A stretch of 64,000 bases of DNA from RBG-16-49-21 sp040768125 (GTDB lineage Bacteria > Spirochaetota > UBA4802 > UBA5550). The position numbers and the translations under genes are program-made. This document shows, piece by piece, positions 32,975 to 41,916 of this stretch (positions within the stretch are counted from its first letter, which is position 1; every line of letters starts with the position of its first letter). The DNA is taken from positions 310,001-374,000 of the forward strand of contig JAXGNG010000002.1 in the NCBI GenBank assembly GCA_040768125.1, written 5' to 3'. The notes beneath the pieces are model-generated. The model worked only from the letters and a program-made list of their open reading frames with translations. It searched no databases and was not told the origin of the DNA.

Positions 32975-33793
32975 ATGTATCGAAGAAGGCCCGCCGTGGC
33001 GGGTTCCTTTTACCCGTCCGATCCTGACCGCCTTGGCGCAATGATCGACGCCTGCCTCGAAGAGGCGTCGGTGAAGGTCCAGCCGGGGGATCCCGTGGGG
33101 ATCATATCCCCCCACGCGGGATATGTCTACTCCGGCCCTGTCGCCGCCTTCGCGTTCCGGCGTCTCAATCCAAAGGTGGAGCGCGTCGTGGTCCTCGCCC
33201 CGTCACATCGGGGGCGATTTAACGGCGCCGCGATTATTCCCGAGGGCTGCTATGAAACCCCACTGGGGGACGTCGAGATTGACGGCGTGATATCCGGCGC
33301 CCTGGCATCACTCGACCATTTCACCCCCTTCAGGGAGGCCCACGAGCTCGAGCATTCCCTCGAGGTGCAGGTTCCCTTCCTCCAGAAGGTGCTCGCGCGG
33401 TTCACCATCGTGCCCATTGTTATCGGCACCACGGACCTGCCATTATGCCGGGAGATCGCCAGGGGATTGAGCGGGGTCTTGAACGGCGACGGCGTCAGGA
33501 CCGCCGTGGTAATATCAACCGACCTCTCGCATTACCACACCTACGAATCCGCGAAGGTGCTTGATCGCCGCTTTATCGACGCGGTCGCGACGATGGACGA
33601 GTCGAAAGTAAAGGAGGCGGTCGAGTCGGGAAGGGCGGAGGCCTGCGGAGAGGGGCCCGTGATCGCCGGGATGGCCCTCTGCAAGGCCCTGGGCGCGACG
33701 AAGGCGGAGGTGCTCAGGTACGCGAATTCCGGCGACACCGCCGGGGGACGCGACCAGGTGGTGGGATATTTCGCCGCCTCTTTCGAAAAATGA
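32975..33793 (+). CDS. amrB: AmmeMemoRadiSam system protein B (Memo-like)
   Basis: 272 residues, starting after AGGAGGTG. It begins RRPAVAGSFYPSDPD and has the family's histidine motifs: ISPHAGYVYSGP, LAPSHRGRF, HELEHSLEVQVPFLQ and STDLSHYHTY, arranged as in class III extradiol dioxygenase folds. Bacterial homologues are encoded with an AMMECR1 protein and a radical SAM enzyme. AMMECR1 follows 10 nt downstream, but the radical SAM partner is not next door. The chemistry of the system is poorly known. Confidence 0.9.
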   Translation: MYRRRPAVAGSFYPSDPDRLGAMIDACLEEASVKVQPGDPVGIISPHAGYVYSGPVAAFAFRRLNPKVERVVVLAPSHRGRFNGAAIIPEGCYETPLGDVEIDGVISGALASLDHFTPFREAHELEHSLEVQVPFLQKVLARFTIVPIVIGTTDLPLCREIARGLSGVLNGDGVRTAVVISTDLSHYHTYESAKVLDRRFIDAVATMDESKVKEAVESGRAEACGEGPVIAGMALCKALGATKAEVLRYANSGDTAGGRDQVVGYFAASFEK

Positions 33794-33803
33794 GGTTGAT
33801 CGC

Positions 33804-34379
33804 ATGAAGGAACTGGACAGGGAACAGCAGGCGGCCCTCCTGAGGCTGGCGAGGGCCGTCATCGCCGAATCACTCGACATCTCCGCTCCCGTGCTGCCTG
33901 AGTTCTCGGACGAGGTGTTCAGGAACGAATGCGGCGCCTTCGTCACTCTCCATGAGAGAGGAAAGCTCAGGGGCTGCATCGGTTACATCCAGGGGGTAAA
34001 ACCGATACCCGAGGCCGTGACCGACATGGCCCGGGCGGCCGCCTTCAGGGACCCCCGGTTTCCACCACTTGCCAGGGAGGAATTCGACCGGATCGATATC
34101 GAGATTTCAATACTGTCCCCCATCGAGGAGGTCACATCGGTATCCGACATCGTGGTGGGGCGGGATGGACTCATCGTTTCACGGGGGAACCGCTCCGGCC
34201 TTCTCCTCCCCCAGGTGGCCACGGAACAGGGTTGGGACCTCCGGGCCTTCCTGGAACATACCTGCTACAAGGCGGGATTGCCGGGTGACGCCTGGCGCGT
34301 CGATGGCACCAGGATCGAAAAATTCTCAGCACAGGTTTTCGGGGAAATCGAGCTTGGCATGCTGCCGGGACCGCGGTAA
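33804..34379 (+). CDS. amrA: AmmeMemoRadiSam system protein A (AMMECR1)
   Basis: 191 residues. ECGAFVTLHERGKLRGCIGYI holds the LRGCIG signature of AMMECR1. RAAAFRDPRFPPLAREE and LLLPQVATEQGWD follow the family pattern, ending with a Cys-containing HTCYKAGLP segment. It is paired with the Memo-like gene upstream. The conserved LRGCIG cysteine suggests an enzyme or cofactor carrier, but the substrate is unknown. Confidence 0.92.
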   Translation: MKELDREQQAALLRLARAVIAESLDISAPVLPEFSDEVFRNECGAFVTLHERGKLRGCIGYIQGVKPIPEAVTDMARAAAFRDPRFPPLAREEFDRIDIEISILSPIEEVTSVSDIVVGRDGLIVSRGNRSGLLLPQVATEQGWDLRAFLEHTCYKAGLPGDAWRVDGTRIEKFSAQVFGEIELGMLPGPR

Positions 34380-34469
34380 TATCGCGGGGAAGGAAGACAG
34401 GTTCCGAAGGCCGGCAAGTGCACCCGGGCGAGGGGATAAACGCAGAATCGGAAAAAAGAGGAGTGAATC

Positions 34470-35117
34470 ATGCTTGAAGAAAGCGTACGGATAGTCAACG
34501 GTATGCATTTCCGCGAGGGTGAGGGCGATGCCCTTCACCTGGACATGGGCCGGTTGCGGGGGGATTACGGCTACGTGGGACTCTGGTACGCCCGGGACCG
34601 GAGCGAGGAGGGCGTCATAACGACGGAGCTCTACTACTCGAATGACGAGAAGCTTCCCTCGACAACGAGCGAAGAAATCAAGGAGAGCAGCTTCAAACAG
34701 GCCGTGCGCCACAGGATGCCTTCCGGCGCACGGACAATATGGATGGCCGCGAAAATTGTCGATGGCGGCTACGCCTCCATGAAGCTTCATCCCTTCAGCA
34801 AGGAGAGCGTCTACGTCAACTGCAGGATAATAAAGAACAGGGCGCATGGGGCGGACGTAATCGGGAGCGGGATAATCAGGGGCGGCGAGGCACGATTCGC
34901 CAGGCTGGGCATAGAGGACAATCTCGGCGCGAAGGATTTTGAAGACACCATTCTGTATGTCGTGCTGATCAAGTCCCCCCCTCCCGGGGACTGGAGGGCC
35001 GACGGCTTTCTCGGCGTTCAGGGACTCCCCGTGCAGGTCCCCCAGTGCATCTTCAGCGACGACGGCAGGTATTCCTCCTGGAACGGGCAAAACCCTCTTG
35101 ACGTGGTTGAGGGGTGA
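34470..35117 (+). CDS. Hypothetical protein, no recognised family
   Basis: 215 residues with no signal peptide or membrane helix. The composition is ordinary, with many aromatic and charged residues (DYGYVGLWYARDRSEEG, SKESVYVNCRIIKN). AGAGGAGTG precedes the ATG. I see no catalytic motif. It follows AMMECR1 after 90 nt and precedes a small lipoprotein gene on the same strand, but a shared transcript is not certain. Confidence 0.6.
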   Translation: MLEESVRIVNGMHFREGEGDALHLDMGRLRGDYGYVGLWYARDRSEEGVITTELYYSNDEKLPSTTSEEIKESSFKQAVRHRMPSGARTIWMAAKIVDGGYASMKLHPFSKESVYVNCRIIKNRAHGADVIGSGIIRGGEARFARLGIEDNLGAKDFEDTILYVVLIKSPPPGDWRADGFLGVQGLPVQVPQCIFSDDGRYSSWNGQNPLDVVEG

Positions 35118-35170
35118 GCCACTATGTCATCCGCCGGCGATCCGCCGGATTGACCTGACCGAGGTGTGCA

Positions 35171-35614
35171 ATGAGGAAAATAACGCTGGCGCTGTTGTTG
35201 CTGATTCTGGCCGTCCCGGGGTGTAAAAAAGAGAAGCCCTTCGTTGAGCCGGCGTACGTATTCGCGAAATGGACTCGGGCGACTGAAACCCTCAATTATG
35301 CTGATTACGCGTCCTGCGAGGCCTACCCGAAGGAAGAGGGGGTCTTCAGGGAGACGTTTCGAGAGACCTTCTATTCAGAAATGATGCCCATGGAAATAGG
35401 TGACGCCGTTGAGCGGCGTGATCCCCCCGCAGACGGGAAGGGTCGATACCTGATGCGGACTGTCCAGTTTGAATGCGCGGAGGTCCGGAGAAGGGACCGG
35501 AAGCACGTGAGGGTCCTCAGGGGCGAGGTCGATTTCATACGGTTCCTCGAGGGCGCTCCCGCCAAAAGGGGGTGGCTCATGTGGAACCGGAATATTGTCC
35601 GGGTTGACCGGTAG
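35171..35614 (+). CDS. Small lipoprotein, unknown function
   Basis: 147 residues. A signal peptide of 17 residues ends in VPGC followed by KKEK, a clear lipobox with Cys18 as the acylated residue. The mature part is charged and contains no motif I know. GAGGTG precedes the start. The stop is 17 nt before the chosen LolC-type start, and an outer-membrane or periplasmic lipoprotein beside Lol genes is a sensible partner. Confidence 0.72.
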   Translation: MRKITLALLLLILAVPGCKKEKPFVEPAYVFAKWTRATETLNYADYASCEAYPKEEGVFRETFRETFYSEMMPMEIGDAVERRDPPADGKGRYLMRTVQFECAEVRRRDRKHVRVLRGEVDFIRFLEGAPAKRGWLMWNRNIVRVDR

Positions 35615-35630
35615 GAACGGGTATCTGGCC

Positions 35631-36983
35631 ATGGGTCTCTATGAACTGTTCGTGGGTTTCCGCTATCTCAAGTCAAAGAAGAGCCAGGGGATCGTTTCCT
35701 CGAATACCGTCCTTTCGATTGTTATCGTGTTCCTCGGTGTATTCATACTGATTGTCGTGCTCTCCGTGATGAACGGTTTCCAGGCCGCCATAAAGGACAA
35801 GATCCTTGATGTCGATTCGCATATCACGGTCCGGAGCATGTATGGCTCCGCCGAGAGCCTGGGTATTCGAAACTACGAAGGGCTCATCGAGAAGGTCCGC
35901 TCCGTTGACGAGGTGCGCTCCGCCGAGCCGTTTATCATGTCCCAGGGCCTTTTCAGGTTCGGTTCAACAATTTCCCCGGTGATCATCAGGGGGAGCGGCA
36001 GGGGCGGCGTGATTCCCCCGGAGGTGGCGAAGTTTATCGTGAAGGAGCCCGGGGAATCCGGCGCGAAGGGGAAGGGGGGGCTACCCGACAACACGCTTCG
36101 CGATTTTTTCAGCGCCCGCACGGTCTTTATCGGCCAGGAGATGGCCCTCAATAACAGCATACTTGTCGGCGATTACATAGAACTTATCGTGCCCAGGGGT
36201 TCCCTCACCGCGAAGACGGGGCTCACTCCCGGAATGGAGCAATTCAGGGTAATCGGTTATTTCAAGACCGAGTACTATGATTTCGACACCAAGCTCGTGA
36301 TCCTTTCCCTGCCGCAGGCACAGAGACTCTTCGAGGTGGGCGACGCCATTTCCGGTATTGGGGTCAAGATCGATGATGTCTACCGGATGAACAGGGTCGC
36401 GGCGCGCATCAACGCCACCCTGGGATATGATTTCATGACCATGACCGCCGAGGAAAAGAACCGCAACCTCTTTTACGCCCTGCAGCTCGAGAAACTGATC
36501 ATGATGATCATCCTTTTCCTTGTGATTATTTCGGCCGGCTTCACCATCATGGGCACCCTGGTCATGGTGGTGATGGAGAAACGGAAGGCCGTGGGCATCC
36601 TGAAATCGATGGGGGCCCGGCCGAATTCGATCATGGTGATATTCGTTCTCGAGGGCTTTTTCATAGGCATTATCGGGTCCCTCGCCGGCGTGATCGGCGG
36701 GGTCGCGGCGGCTCTTAACCTTGACGCGATTATCCGTTACGTGGAGGAATCGATCAACGCCGTCATGGGGTTCGTGTGCGAGCTCTTGAACCTGGGCCTG
36801 TTCAGCCCCGTCAACCTGGTGCCGAGCCATGTCTATTACATAGAGGGGATCCCCACGGAGGTGAAGCCGGAACTGGTGGTGTTCATCGCCATCGTCGCGG
36901 TGTTTCTCTGCACCGTGGCGGCGATTTTCCCGGCCTGGAACGCTTCGCGTCTCCAGCCGGTAGAGACCATCAGGTACGAATAG
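35631..36983 (+). CDS. LolC/LolE-family ABC transporter permease
   Basis: 450 residues with the MacB/LolC layout: one N-terminal helix (about 22-45), a large periplasmic domain (about 46-290), and three C-terminal helices. ELFVGFRYLKSKKSQG and NGFQAAIKDKIL are LolC/E-like, as is the end FPAWNASRLQPVETIRYE. With LolD it would pull outer-membrane lipoproteins from the inner membrane toward LolA. A single permease gene is present, so it may work as a homodimer (LolF-like). The ATG at 35631 was chosen over upstream TTG, but no close ribosome site is obvious. Confidence 0.88.
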   Translation: MGLYELFVGFRYLKSKKSQGIVSSNTVLSIVIVFLGVFILIVVLSVMNGFQAAIKDKILDVDSHITVRSMYGSAESLGIRNYEGLIEKVRSVDEVRSAEPFIMSQGLFRFGSTISPVIIRGSGRGGVIPPEVAKFIVKEPGESGAKGKGGLPDNTLRDFFSARTVFIGQEMALNNSILVGDYIELIVPRGSLTAKTGLTPGMEQFRVIGYFKTEYYDFDTKLVILSLPQAQRLFEVGDAISGIGVKIDDVYRMNRVAARINATLGYDFMTMTAEEKNRNLFYALQLEKLIMMIILFLVIISAGFTIMGTLVMVVMEKRKAVGILKSMGARPNSIMVIFVLEGFFIGIIGSLAGVIGGVAAALNLDAIIRYVEESINAVMGFVCELLNLGLFSPVNLVPSHVYYIEGIPTEVKPELVVFIAIVAVFLCTVAAIFPAWNASRLQPVETIRYE

Positions 36984-36993
36984 GGTGTGAACG

Positions 36994-37674
36994 ATGGAAT
37001 CCCGGGCAATTATCGACATACAAGGCATAGAAAAGATATACGGCTTCGGGCGTAGCGCCCTGAAGGTACTCAGGGGCGTCTCCCTTGAGATACTGAAGGG
37101 GGAGGTCGTTTCGATCGTGGGGCCCTCCGGGGCAGGAAAATCAACCCTCCTCAACCTGATAGGCTGCCTGGATTCCTTCCAGGGAGGCGCCATGCACATC
37201 AAGGGGAAGGACGTCACGGCCCTGTCCGTGGAGGACCTGTCAGGCTTCAGGAACAGGCATATCGGCTTTATCTTCCAGTCGCACAATCTCCTTCCCGAGT
37301 TCAATGCCCTGGAAAACATAATGCTCCCCCTGATGATACGCCGGGTGGGGATGAAGAAGGCGAGAGCGGAAGCGCTGCGCCTCCTGGAGCAGTTCAATCT
37401 CGCCGAGCGCGCGCACCACAAGCCCGCGGAGCTTTCCGGGGGGGAGTGCCAGCGCGTGGCCGTCGCGCGCGCCATTGTCGGGAAGCCGGACATTCTTCTC
37501 GCAGACGAGCCCACGGGGAACCTCGACAGCGAAAACTCAAAGATGCTTACCGATATGCTTCTGGACCTGGGTAAGGACGGCGGCACCACCATCGTCATCG
37601 TGACCCACGACCGGGATATCGCGCGGCGCACGGGGAGGACCGTGACGCTTATTGACGGCGCGATAGTCGACTGA
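36994..37674 (+). CDS. lolD: LolD-type ABC transporter ATPase
   Basis: 226 residues. Walker A GPSGAGKST, Q-loop IFQSHNLLPEFNALENI, signature LSGGECQRVAVARA, Walker B ILLADEPTGNLD and H-loop VTHD are all present. The length and the FNALENIMLPLMI segment fit LolD/MacB-type ATPases. It follows the permease by 10 nt. It powers lipoprotein release on the cytoplasmic face. Confidence 0.92.
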   Translation: MESRAIIDIQGIEKIYGFGRSALKVLRGVSLEILKGEVVSIVGPSGAGKSTLLNLIGCLDSFQGGAMHIKGKDVTALSVEDLSGFRNRHIGFIFQSHNLLPEFNALENIMLPLMIRRVGMKKARAEALRLLEQFNLAERAHHKPAELSGGECQRVAVARAIVGKPDILLADEPTGNLDSENSKMLTDMLLDLGKDGGTTIVIVTHDRDIARRTGRTVTLIDGAIVD

Positions 37675-37715
37675 CGGTCCCACGCGTCCCGCCGCGTCCT
37701 GTCTCCATGAATGAC

Positions 37716-37744
37716 TTGACAGCAGGGTGATAATCGAATAACAT
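37716..37744 (+). promoter_or_regulatory. Candidate promoter of the PilZ-type gene
   Basis: TTGACA (37716-37721), a 17-nt spacer, then TAACAT (37739-37744, 4 of 6). The chosen start codon is 120 nt downstream. Confidence 0.45.
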
Positions 37745-37863
37745 ATGAAGAATGGCAGCGCGCCTAAACGCCGATGGCGCCCCAGGGCAGGCAGGCGAAA
37801 CGGCCGCGGGGCGAAAGTTTTCTATGGCCGGAGTCGCCCCTGCGGCCTCTTGATGGACCGGGT

Positions 37864-38943
37864 ATGGCGGAATCGATAACAACCATAACGGACAGCGGTC
37901 AATTCGAGGAATTATTTAATAAATATTTCTCAAACCGTGACGTCTACCTGAAAACGAAAAGCGGGGATCTCAAGGTCCAGTTCCTCGGTTTCGGTGAGGG
38001 GAACGTGGCCTTCAGGATCCCCCGCGTGAAGAACGCCCCGGAGACGGTTGTGACCCTGACCCACACGGGGGACAGCACGGTCTATGCCAGCCTGAAGACC
38101 CTTGAACGAAAAGAGGACACTTTTATTTTTCTCCCCTTGAAAATACAGGTCGTTTCAGAGAAGCGAAGAGAGGAGAGAACCAGCCTGGAAAACGCCGCCG
38201 GGAAGAAGGTGCTTTTCGTCAGCAATATCATTTCCCAATCAATGCTGCAGGGTTACCTCGACTCGAACGAGAAGAAAGTGGCGCAGGTCAGGGAACGGAT
38301 CACGGAACAGCTGAAAGCAGGCTTCCAGAACATACGGGTGGTATTCATCAACGAAACCAGGATCGATGTGCGGATGAAATTTTTTCTCACGTCCTGGTCG
38401 CCGATTTTTGTAAGGGACTTACGGGCAAAGCCGAAAGAGGCGGAATCAAAGAGCTTCAATTTCTTTGTCAACGAGATATACGCGAAGGATTACAAGCTTT
38501 CAAGCAAGAAAGAATTTGTTTCCGAGGTCTCGGTACCCTTTGTGCTGAGGAACATGATCCCCTACGGCTACATACAGGCCAACAACACCTCGGAGATGAC
38601 GGAAAACCACCTCACGGTGATCAAGCGTCTGGCCACGATGATCAACGATTATTTCCTCAAGATCAACCTCTTCGTCCCATCGGAGGAAAAGTTCATCGTG
38701 ACGGACGTTTCGGGAAAGGGTCTCGGCATTGTCTTCCGGGACCGCCGCCTCATGAAATACTTCCAGAAGAACAGCCAGGTGATACTTGACATGGCCCTTC
38801 CTGACGGCCACAGGGTGGGAATGGGAGTTGTCGTGAGGAACACCGTGTTCAACGAAGGGGGGTTTATCAAGGTCGGCCTTGAGATCGCCCATATCGACGC
38901 GTTGAGCGAGGTGATTTACGATGAGTTTCTCCAGTCGCTCTGA
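37864..38943 (+). CDS. PilZ-domain protein, DUF1577-like
   Basis: 359 residues from the ATG at 37864. The N-terminal half (to about residue 120) resembles a YcgR-N-like or DUF1577 region, with a basic KRREER near residue 102. The C-terminal part has VTDVSGKGLGIVF, the D-x-S-x-x-G motif of PilZ domains, followed by a typical ending GLEIAHIDALSEVI. PilZ domains bind cyclic di-GMP through RxxxR and DxSxxG motifs; here the arginine motif lies far from the DxSxxG motif, so binding is not assured. The family is known to me mainly from Leptospira-like spirochaetes. It may link second-messenger levels to motility. Confidence 0.6.
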   Translation: MAESITTITDSGQFEELFNKYFSNRDVYLKTKSGDLKVQFLGFGEGNVAFRIPRVKNAPETVVTLTHTGDSTVYASLKTLERKEDTFIFLPLKIQVVSEKRREERTSLENAAGKKVLFVSNIISQSMLQGYLDSNEKKVAQVRERITEQLKAGFQNIRVVFINETRIDVRMKFFLTSWSPIFVRDLRAKPKEAESKSFNFFVNEIYAKDYKLSSKKEFVSEVSVPFVLRNMIPYGYIQANNTSEMTENHLTVIKRLATMINDYFLKINLFVPSEEKFIVTDVSGKGLGIVFRDRRLMKYFQKNSQVILDMALPDGHRVGMGVVVRNTVFNEGGFIKVGLEIAHIDALSEVIYDEFLQSL

Positions 38944-38948
38944 TGCAA

Positions 38949-39269
38949 TCACCCGGCCGTCTTCTTCTTTTCGATCTTTTCCCTCGTTTTTGCCGCTTTT
39001 TTTTCCAGCTTATACCTCGCTTTTTCCCTGGCAAGGTCGGCGGCGGCGGTCTCTCCGGGAGCGGAAGGCGGCTCCGCGGTGGCGGCAGATGATTTCTTTC
39101 CTTTCCTCAGCGCGGCCGCCTTCCCCATGAGGTAGCTCGCAAGCTTTCTGCCGAACTGTGTGATGAACCCCATGACCAGTATGGTCACGGTCCATTTCGC
39201 TGCCGTTAGCAGCGTTTCCGTATCAATACTGCAGTATCCGGAGTCTCCCAACGTAATCACCCGCCACAT
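38949..39269 (-). CDS. Small single-helix membrane protein with lysine-rich tail
   Basis: 106 residues if started at the ATG at 39269; the start is uncertain because no ribosome site is evident, and a frame continues to 39317. There is one membrane helix (LLTAAKWTVTILVMGFITQF) and a very basic, Ala/Lys-rich helical C-terminus (KLEKKAAKTREKIEKKK). It converges on the PilZ-type gene with a 5-nt gap. No family recognised. Confidence 0.5.
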   Translation of the reverse strand: MWRVITLGDSGYCSIDTETLLTAAKWTVTILVMGFITQFGRKLASYLMGKAAALRKGKKSSAATAEPPSAPGETAAADLAREKARYKLEKKAAKTREKIEKKKTAG

Positions 39270-39492
39270 CAAGGCATCTTTGAAGAGCCATGAAAAAAAT
39301 AATCCATCGCGGGGCAATCGGACAATAACAATTTTTATTATTTTTCATGTTTTTTCCCCGCGGCTGACCCGGGCGCACGGGAGGCGGCGCAGGTGAAAAA
39401 AACGCTCCCCAATAAATACTCATTTTATTTCCGGAAACGTCCGATCATATAGTGACGTAATCTGCGTACAAAGCGTTTTGGAGCGTATTTCC

Positions 39493-39993
39493 ATGGACCG
39501 TCTCATTGTTAACATGTGTGAAATCCTGGACGCGGAGGCGAAGTGCCTCGCGAACCTGTGCGATCTGGAGGAGAAGAAGACCCACGTGATCATGTCCCAT
39601 GACGGGAAGAACCTGGAGCGGATTTCACGGGACCAGGAGTCGATCCTGGAACGGATGGCCGCCCTGGAGGCGACGCGCATGACGCGGATGGAGTCGATAC
39701 GGTCCGCGCGCGGCATCGACCGGGATGTGAAGACCCTCGTGGACATGATTGCCCGCCTGGACGGTGATTCCGCGGCGAGCCTAAGGGAACGGCGCGCGGC
39801 GGTGCGCAACGCCGCGGGAAAACTCGGGAGAATGCGCGAGAAAAACCACGCGCTTATCCGCGATAACATGGAGTATTACGAGATTCTCCTGACGGGTCTT
39901 CGCAGGGAGTCCGCCCGGGAAAGGGGGTACGGGCGAGACGGCAGGGAGGAGGACGGCCTCAGGAACTCGATCCTCTTCAATCAAACGGCGTAA
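39493..39993 (+). CDS. flgN: FlgN-like flagellar export chaperone
   Basis: 166 residues, wholly helical, with a pattern of charged heptads (CEILDAEAKCLANLCDLEEKK, REKNHALIRDNMEYYEILL) as in FlgN. FlgN proteins bind FlgK and FlgL in the cytoplasm and hand them to the flagellar export gate. The assignment rests largely on its position, 12 nt before flgK. The ATG at 39493 was preferred over a TTG 15 nt upstream. Confidence 0.72.
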   Translation: MDRLIVNMCEILDAEAKCLANLCDLEEKKTHVIMSHDGKNLERISRDQESILERMAALEATRMTRMESIRSARGIDRDVKTLVDMIARLDGDSAASLRERRAAVRNAAGKLGRMREKNHALIRDNMEYYEILLTGLRRESARERGYGRDGREEDGLRNSILFNQTA

Positions 39994-40005
39994 AGGGGGA
40001 TGACG

Positions 40006-41913
40006 ATGAGCTCAACGTTCATGGGTCTTGAAATAGGCAAGAAGGGGCTGTCGAGCCACCAGCAGGCGCTCCATGTCACGGGGCACAACATATCGAACGC
40101 GGAGAACAAGGAGTATTCACGACAGCGGGTTGTCATAACCGCGGCCGACCCCCTCTACGTTCCGAGCCTTTCCCGGGCAAACGTTCCGGGGAATATCGGC
40201 CAGGGGTCCGTGGTCGAGTCAATAGAGAGGATCAGGGACAGCTTCATAGACGACCGCATCGTGGTGGAGAAAAACGCCACGGGATACTGGAAGGTGCGCA
40301 ACGAGTTCCTGCACCAGGTGGAAACCGTCTACAACGAGCCGAGCGACCAGTCCATGCGGTCGAAGCTTGACGAGCTGTGGAAGGCGTGGGAGGAGCTTTC
40401 AAAATACCCGGAAGAGCGTTCCACCAGGGAAGTGGTTAAAGAAAAGGCCGTGAACCTTTCCAACCAGGTCAACTACACCTATCGCCAGCTGTACGAGCTC
40501 CGCCTGAACGCCAATGCCCAGGTGGAGCACCGCGTGAAGCAGATCAACCTCTACGCCACGAACATCCGGGACCTTAACGAACGGATATTGAAGGCCGAGG
40601 CGCTAGGAGACAATCCCAACGATCTCAAGGACCGGAGGGACGCCCTCATCGAGAAGCTGTCGGAACTCGTGGACATCACCGTCGGGAGAAGCGACCGGGA
40701 CGAGACGATCGTCTATATCGCCGGGGAGAACCTCGTCCAGGGGGAGATCATACGTCCCATCGAGGCGGTCATGGACCCGGACAACAGCGGCATGTTCAAG
40801 GTGGTGTGGCGTGACACGGGCCGCGACATCACGAACACCGGGGGCGAGCTGGGAAGCCTTATCGAGGTCCGGGACAGGGTGATACGCGAGAACATCAACG
40901 ACGTGAACAGCTTCGCCATAAACCTCGCGGATCTCACCAACGAGGTGCACCGCGACGGATTCAGCCGCAGAAATGAGACCAATATCGATTTTTTCCGGCA
41001 CATGCCGGCAAGCGACAATCCCGACGGGAATTTCGATCTCAACAACGACGGCATCAACGAGGTAAGCGCGATATTCAGGGTCACGGGCAACAACAGGATC
41101 GACGCGTCGGCCGCCATCGGCATAACCGGCACCCTGACATTTGTGGTTAACAACGAGCTTGAATCGACGGTACAGGTGGATTACAACGTGAACGACACCG
41201 CGCTGACCGTGATCAAGAAGATCAACGACGCGCGGCTCGGCGTCGTGGCCTACATGAACCATGATGGCAACCTGGCCATCAAGGCTACCACTGCGGCCGA
41301 CAACGACGCGAAGAATTTCATGATACGGCACCTTGAAGACTCGGGTCGCTTTCTCGTGGGGTTCGCCGGGATACTGAAACAGAGCGGCCCCCAGGGGTCC
41401 TTCGATTACCGGCGCACGGACGATATCGCGAAGTTCCTGCCCGGGAGGGAGCATATCACCATCACGCCAAAGTTCAACCCGGCGTCGTACCTCTCGATAT
41501 CGGAGGCGATCGAGCGTGACGTGGACCGGATCAGCGCCGCCAGGGGGATGGATATCGGCGGCACGGGTGACTACAACACCTCGAACGGCATCGGCGACGG
41601 CGGCAACGCCCTCCTGATCGCGAGCCTTCGCCACAGGAACGGCATGGTCGACGTCAGCGCGACGTTCAACGATTTTTACAACGCCGTCATCTCCAGGGTC
41701 GGCGCCCAGGGTGAGGAGGCGCAGGACAGGGTCAGGAACCAGGAAACACTACTGAAAAACCTTGCGAATCTCCGGGAATCGATTTCCGGCGTCAACCTCG
41801 ACGAGGAGATGTCCAACATGGTTGCGTACCAGCACGGCTACAACGCCGCGGCGCGGGTGATTACCGCGATTGACAGGATGCTTGATACCATTATCAACAG
41901 GATGGGGGTGTAA
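40006..41913 (+). CDS. flgK: Flagellar hook-associated protein 1
   Basis: 635 residues from the second ATG, which sits 6 nt after GGGGG; the first ATG at 40000 abuts that sequence. The N-terminal rod/hook motif is clear: SSHQQALHVTGHNISNAENKEYSRQRV. The C-terminal coiled-coil matches FlgK (SGVNLDEEMSNMVAYQHGYNAAARVITAIDRMLDTIINRMG). Variable domains lie between. FlgK joins hook and filament. flgL follows after 3 nt. Confidence 0.96.
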   Translation: MSSTFMGLEIGKKGLSSHQQALHVTGHNISNAENKEYSRQRVVITAADPLYVPSLSRANVPGNIGQGSVVESIERIRDSFIDDRIVVEKNATGYWKVRNEFLHQVETVYNEPSDQSMRSKLDELWKAWEELSKYPEERSTREVVKEKAVNLSNQVNYTYRQLYELRLNANAQVEHRVKQINLYATNIRDLNERILKAEALGDNPNDLKDRRDALIEKLSELVDITVGRSDRDETIVYIAGENLVQGEIIRPIEAVMDPDNSGMFKVVWRDTGRDITNTGGELGSLIEVRDRVIRENINDVNSFAINLADLTNEVHRDGFSRRNETNIDFFRHMPASDNPDGNFDLNNDGINEVSAIFRVTGNNRIDASAAIGITGTLTFVVNNELESTVQVDYNVNDTALTVIKKINDARLGVVAYMNHDGNLAIKATTAADNDAKNFMIRHLEDSGRFLVGFAGILKQSGPQGSFDYRRTDDIAKFLPGREHITITPKFNPASYLSISEAIERDVDRISAARGMDIGGTGDYNTSNGIGDGGNALLIASLRHRNGMVDVSATFNDFYNAVISRVGAQGEEAQDRVRNQETLLKNLANLRESISGVNLDEEMSNMVAYQHGYNAAARVITAIDRMLDTIINRMGV

Positions 41914-41916
41914 GCG

